Below are positions 61,301 through 64,000 of a stretch of 64,000 nucleotides of DNA, one piece after another. The notes beneath the pieces were generated by a model, which was not told where the DNA came from, did no database searches, and saw only the letters and a program-made list of their open reading frames with translations. Position 1 is the first letter of the stretch; the number at the start of each line of letters is the position of its first letter. Source of the stretch: Ascaphus truei (lineage: Eukaryota; Chordata; Amphibia; Anura; Ascaphidae). Location: positions 111,966,333 through 112,030,332 of the forward strand of contig CM071571.1 in the NCBI GenBank assembly GCA_036426205.1. The letters run 5' to 3'. Position numbers and translations under genes: made by a program.

Positions 61301-61900
61301 TTCTCCCCAAATCCCCCAAAACCTAAGGTACTGTAAACCTCTTGTCCTATTGTAAAGTGCTGTAGTCAATGTCATGCATGCTTTGACTCCTCCAACACCC
61401 CCAAAATCAGAAGATACAAGGCACTGTAGACATAATGTACTGTTCCTCATGTCATGCCTTTTTCCCTCAAACCCTCCAAAACCTAGGGCACTTTAAAACC
61501 TCTAGTCCTACTTTCAAGTGCTGTAGTCCATGGCATGCATGCTTTGTTTCCTCCAACCCCCCTAAAAGACTAGAAGATACTGTTTAACAATAGACTGTAC
61601 TGGCGTCATGGTATAATTTTTTTCTATTTATTTTTTCTATTTTGCATGTCTGGTGCTGGGCAAGGACAACATGCAGAAACCCCCCTCCCCACCCTTGGTG
61701 CAGGAAACTCTCCCAGCAATACTGCCAGGTAAGACCCAGTGCTCAAATCCATGCATGCCATGTCCCTTCCCCCCAAACTTACCAAAACCCAAGGTACTTT
61801 TAAACCTCTAGTCCTACTTTAAAGTGCTGTAGCCCATGCCATGCATGCTTTTTCTCCTCCAGCCCCCCTGAAAAACTAGAAGATACTGTTTAACAATGGA
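61160..61900. repeat. Tandem duplication of the BEN-relic 3' part
   Basis: TCTATTTTGCATGTCTGG.GCT...GAAACTCTCCCAGCAA.ACTGCCAGGTAAGAC occurs at about 61174 and again at about 61637. A shorter block (AAAGTGCTGTAG.CCATG.CATGC) repeats three times, near 61355, 61518 and 61823. Confidence 0.75.
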
Positions 61901-62179
61901 CTGTACTGGCGTCATGGTTTAATACTTTAGTTGTTTTCATGTATATAGTAGTCACAATGTATTGTAGTCATAATGTATGGCTCCCCATGTCATGTCCTTT
62001 CTCCCCAAACCCTGTCATGCCCTTTCTCCCCAAACCCCCAAAAATCTGGATTGCATAATGTGCGGTGTGATTGTAAATACCTCTTCTGCATGCTTCTTTT
62101 CCTTGGGTCACCGCTTCACCTTGTATCTCACCTTGTATACGACCATCTGTATTCCTACTCGGGTCGCTTAGATTAACTA

Positions 62180-64000
62180 CAATCTAACCCAAGCCCCTCC
62201 TTCCGCCTCCTACATACAATTAATTTTTTTAAGACAACAACTCGCGGTCGCCCACTTGAGTTTCGACGGTATTGCAGACAATGCTAAACTGCAATTTGCT
62301 GCACCTGATAAAAACACTAGTAAACACACGACTTAACGTGGGAAAATTTCAAGACATCACGCATCTTGACTTGGTATGCTAAGGAATACAACCCTTGAAA
62401 TGTTTGGATAATGGCCGCTGCATCTGTATGTTATCAAAATGTATTAATACCTAATTTAGAGAAGAGAAAAAAACAGAATATTCCAAATTGCCTTAAAAAA
62501 CGTTTTTAAAATTGAAAATATGACTGTTTTCAAAGGGAAATAGCTTTTTCGTGTTTAACAAAGCGGCTCATATATTACCAAGTTAGCACCTCAATATCTA
62601 ATAAAGTTTTCATTATCATAAATTTTAAGTGTAAGTGAGACTAAATCAACAGCAAATGTTGGTTGATGGTCTATAAATCATGACTGTTTCCATTTTGCTT
62701 CTTATATTCTCCTTTCCCATTACATTAAGATAAGTAATATGCTATGTATTAACCAAAATGTTTTTTTTTTTTTAGGTATGTTACTGTAATTCAGTCAGAA
62801 ATACATATGGTTCACATGTATGCACTAAAGACATACATCTGTATTTCATGTGCCAACATCTCATATATTCTGATTAGTTTTCCAAAATGTTTAAGGATTA
62901 TGTATTGATGAATGTATGGAAAAAAACTAAAGTGTATTACATAAGTAGTGTATTGTAGTGTAATGTAATATATTGCTATTTGTCCTGTTTCAGAGACATG
63001 TCTTTGGTTATTGTCTTGTATGCAAGAAATTATATTTGTCATCATAATTGTATCCATTAATGAATATAATGCCTCCATCATTGTACTGTACTGTAGATAC
63101 ACTGCATGTGTGTAAAAACAGTGAATATAAGTAAAATATGTACAGTATGGGTATGTTACTTACTTGCAAATCATAATATATACATTAGGTAATAAACTTT
63201 CTGCCGCTGTTTGAAAATGTTTGTAACCAACACAATATCAAGCTTTATTTTGCTTACATATTCTGTATACAATCTCTATGTTACTCCCCATACCATGTAT
63301 CTCACAATTATCTTACCTGGTTGTATGACTTAGATACATAAGCGTCCATTAACTAAAGTCTCAGGGCTGCAAAACTAGGGCAAAACCAGTCCATAAAAAA
63401 TAGCACCATATTTATAACATTTACCATGAAAAATGAATCCCGCTGGAAGCAATGGAATTATTCCCGTTTGGAGCAAAACTAGGTATGTGCACCGGATTTA
63501 TCAGTTTTGCAGGTGGAAGACTTTAGTAAATCCTTCCATAGACAATTTGCATTCTTAAGACTTTTACTGTATCTTGACATATACCTGTAGTTATGAATTG
63601 ACCCAAAGTATTTATATTAGTTTATATCTATTTTGTAATGCTTGTTCTGTAGGGGTGTCCGCACAATTCAGAAACAAATACTTGATTTTGCAATGATTTT
63701 CCTACCAAGGGAAATAGGAACAAAATAAGAAATACTAGTTAATCTCCTTTTCCTGCTCCACCTGGATCCTGGAGAACACCCATGTCAGCACCTCAAAGAA
63801 CAAAGACATTTTAATTGAGACAGTAGCCAAAGTAATAACTGTTCAATTTGTAACACCCCAAGGTAATTTTTTTAATGTATGTATGCATGTATGTAGGTAT
63901 GTACAGACGAGCCAACGAGTATGCTAAAACTTGCCTTAAACTTGCCTTAAACTAGCCAGGTACATTTCAGTGACATTTCTGCAGAGGCTAATGGCCCATC
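62180..64000. other. Intergenic to window end, no gene recognised
   Basis: AT-rich with a small (GTAT)n-like run at about 63875-63905. The right end of the second large-transposon copy was not found and may lie beyond the window or be deleted. Confidence 0.45.

Noticed and set aside
62180..64000. Right end of the second large-transposon copy
   Set aside because: No match to the CTGCTGCG or GACTCAGATGAGCCGC ends or to the forkhead gene could be found before the window ends.

Overview
The window reads as amphibian, most likely frog, genomic DNA: AT-rich, GT-AG introns, no operons, and dense in transposable elements of types common in anuran genomes (a GIY-YIG Penelope-like retroelement with hammerhead-ribozyme-like motifs, TG...CA LTRs, a LINE fragment, many palindromic MITEs). 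No host gene could be recognised. Nearly every long open frame belongs to a mobile element. The species assignment is inference.

The centrepiece is an 8.9 kb TA-flanked DNA transposon at 5151-14042. It has Tc1/mariner-like inverted ends and three genes. (1) A Tc1-like DDE transposase on the minus strand (7965-9656), split by introns; all three junctions among its last four exons restore the Tc1 reading frame exactly. (2) A divergently transcribed plus-strand gene ending in a BEN-like domain (9915-11387), frame-damaged in this copy. (3) A minus-strand gene with a forkhead-like DNA-binding domain (13081-13659). A decayed second copy at about 59.6-61.9 kb keeps the transposase/BEN head-to-head pair, so the pairing is a property of the family. 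Two short elements (48781-49156 and 56886-57307) share both terminal and subterminal sequence with the 8.9 kb element and look like its internally deleted MITEs.

Left part (1-4249) and 18317-23012: two copies of an LTR element with a tRNA-Leu-like primer-binding site, TG...CA LTRs and 5-bp target duplications. Its only visible product is a long lysine-rich coiled-coil protein; no protease, RT, RNase H or integrase is seen. A diverged solo LTR of this family lies at 26251-28690 and is itself split by another LTR. A third, different LTR with a similar primer-binding site starts at 51801 and is followed by a decayed coiled-coil frame.

Middle (26-43 kb): several long CpG-rich solo LTRs (TGTAGC...CTACA, 4-bp TSDs), then a Penelope-like element (about 37.7-42.85 kb) with RT and GIY-YIG regions, interrupted by a 5'-truncated LINE with a 7-bp TSD. 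Right part (44-58 kb): palindromic MITEs, an inverted-repeat unit with a hammerhead-like motif at 47706-49613, another solo LTR and a hAT-like MITE. The last 2 kb hold nothing recognisable.

In functional terms the window is a layered set of transposons. The transposase, BEN and forkhead genes between 5.1 and 14.0 kb form one apparent three-gene mobile unit, plausibly a transposase plus two DNA-binding accessory or regulatory proteins.
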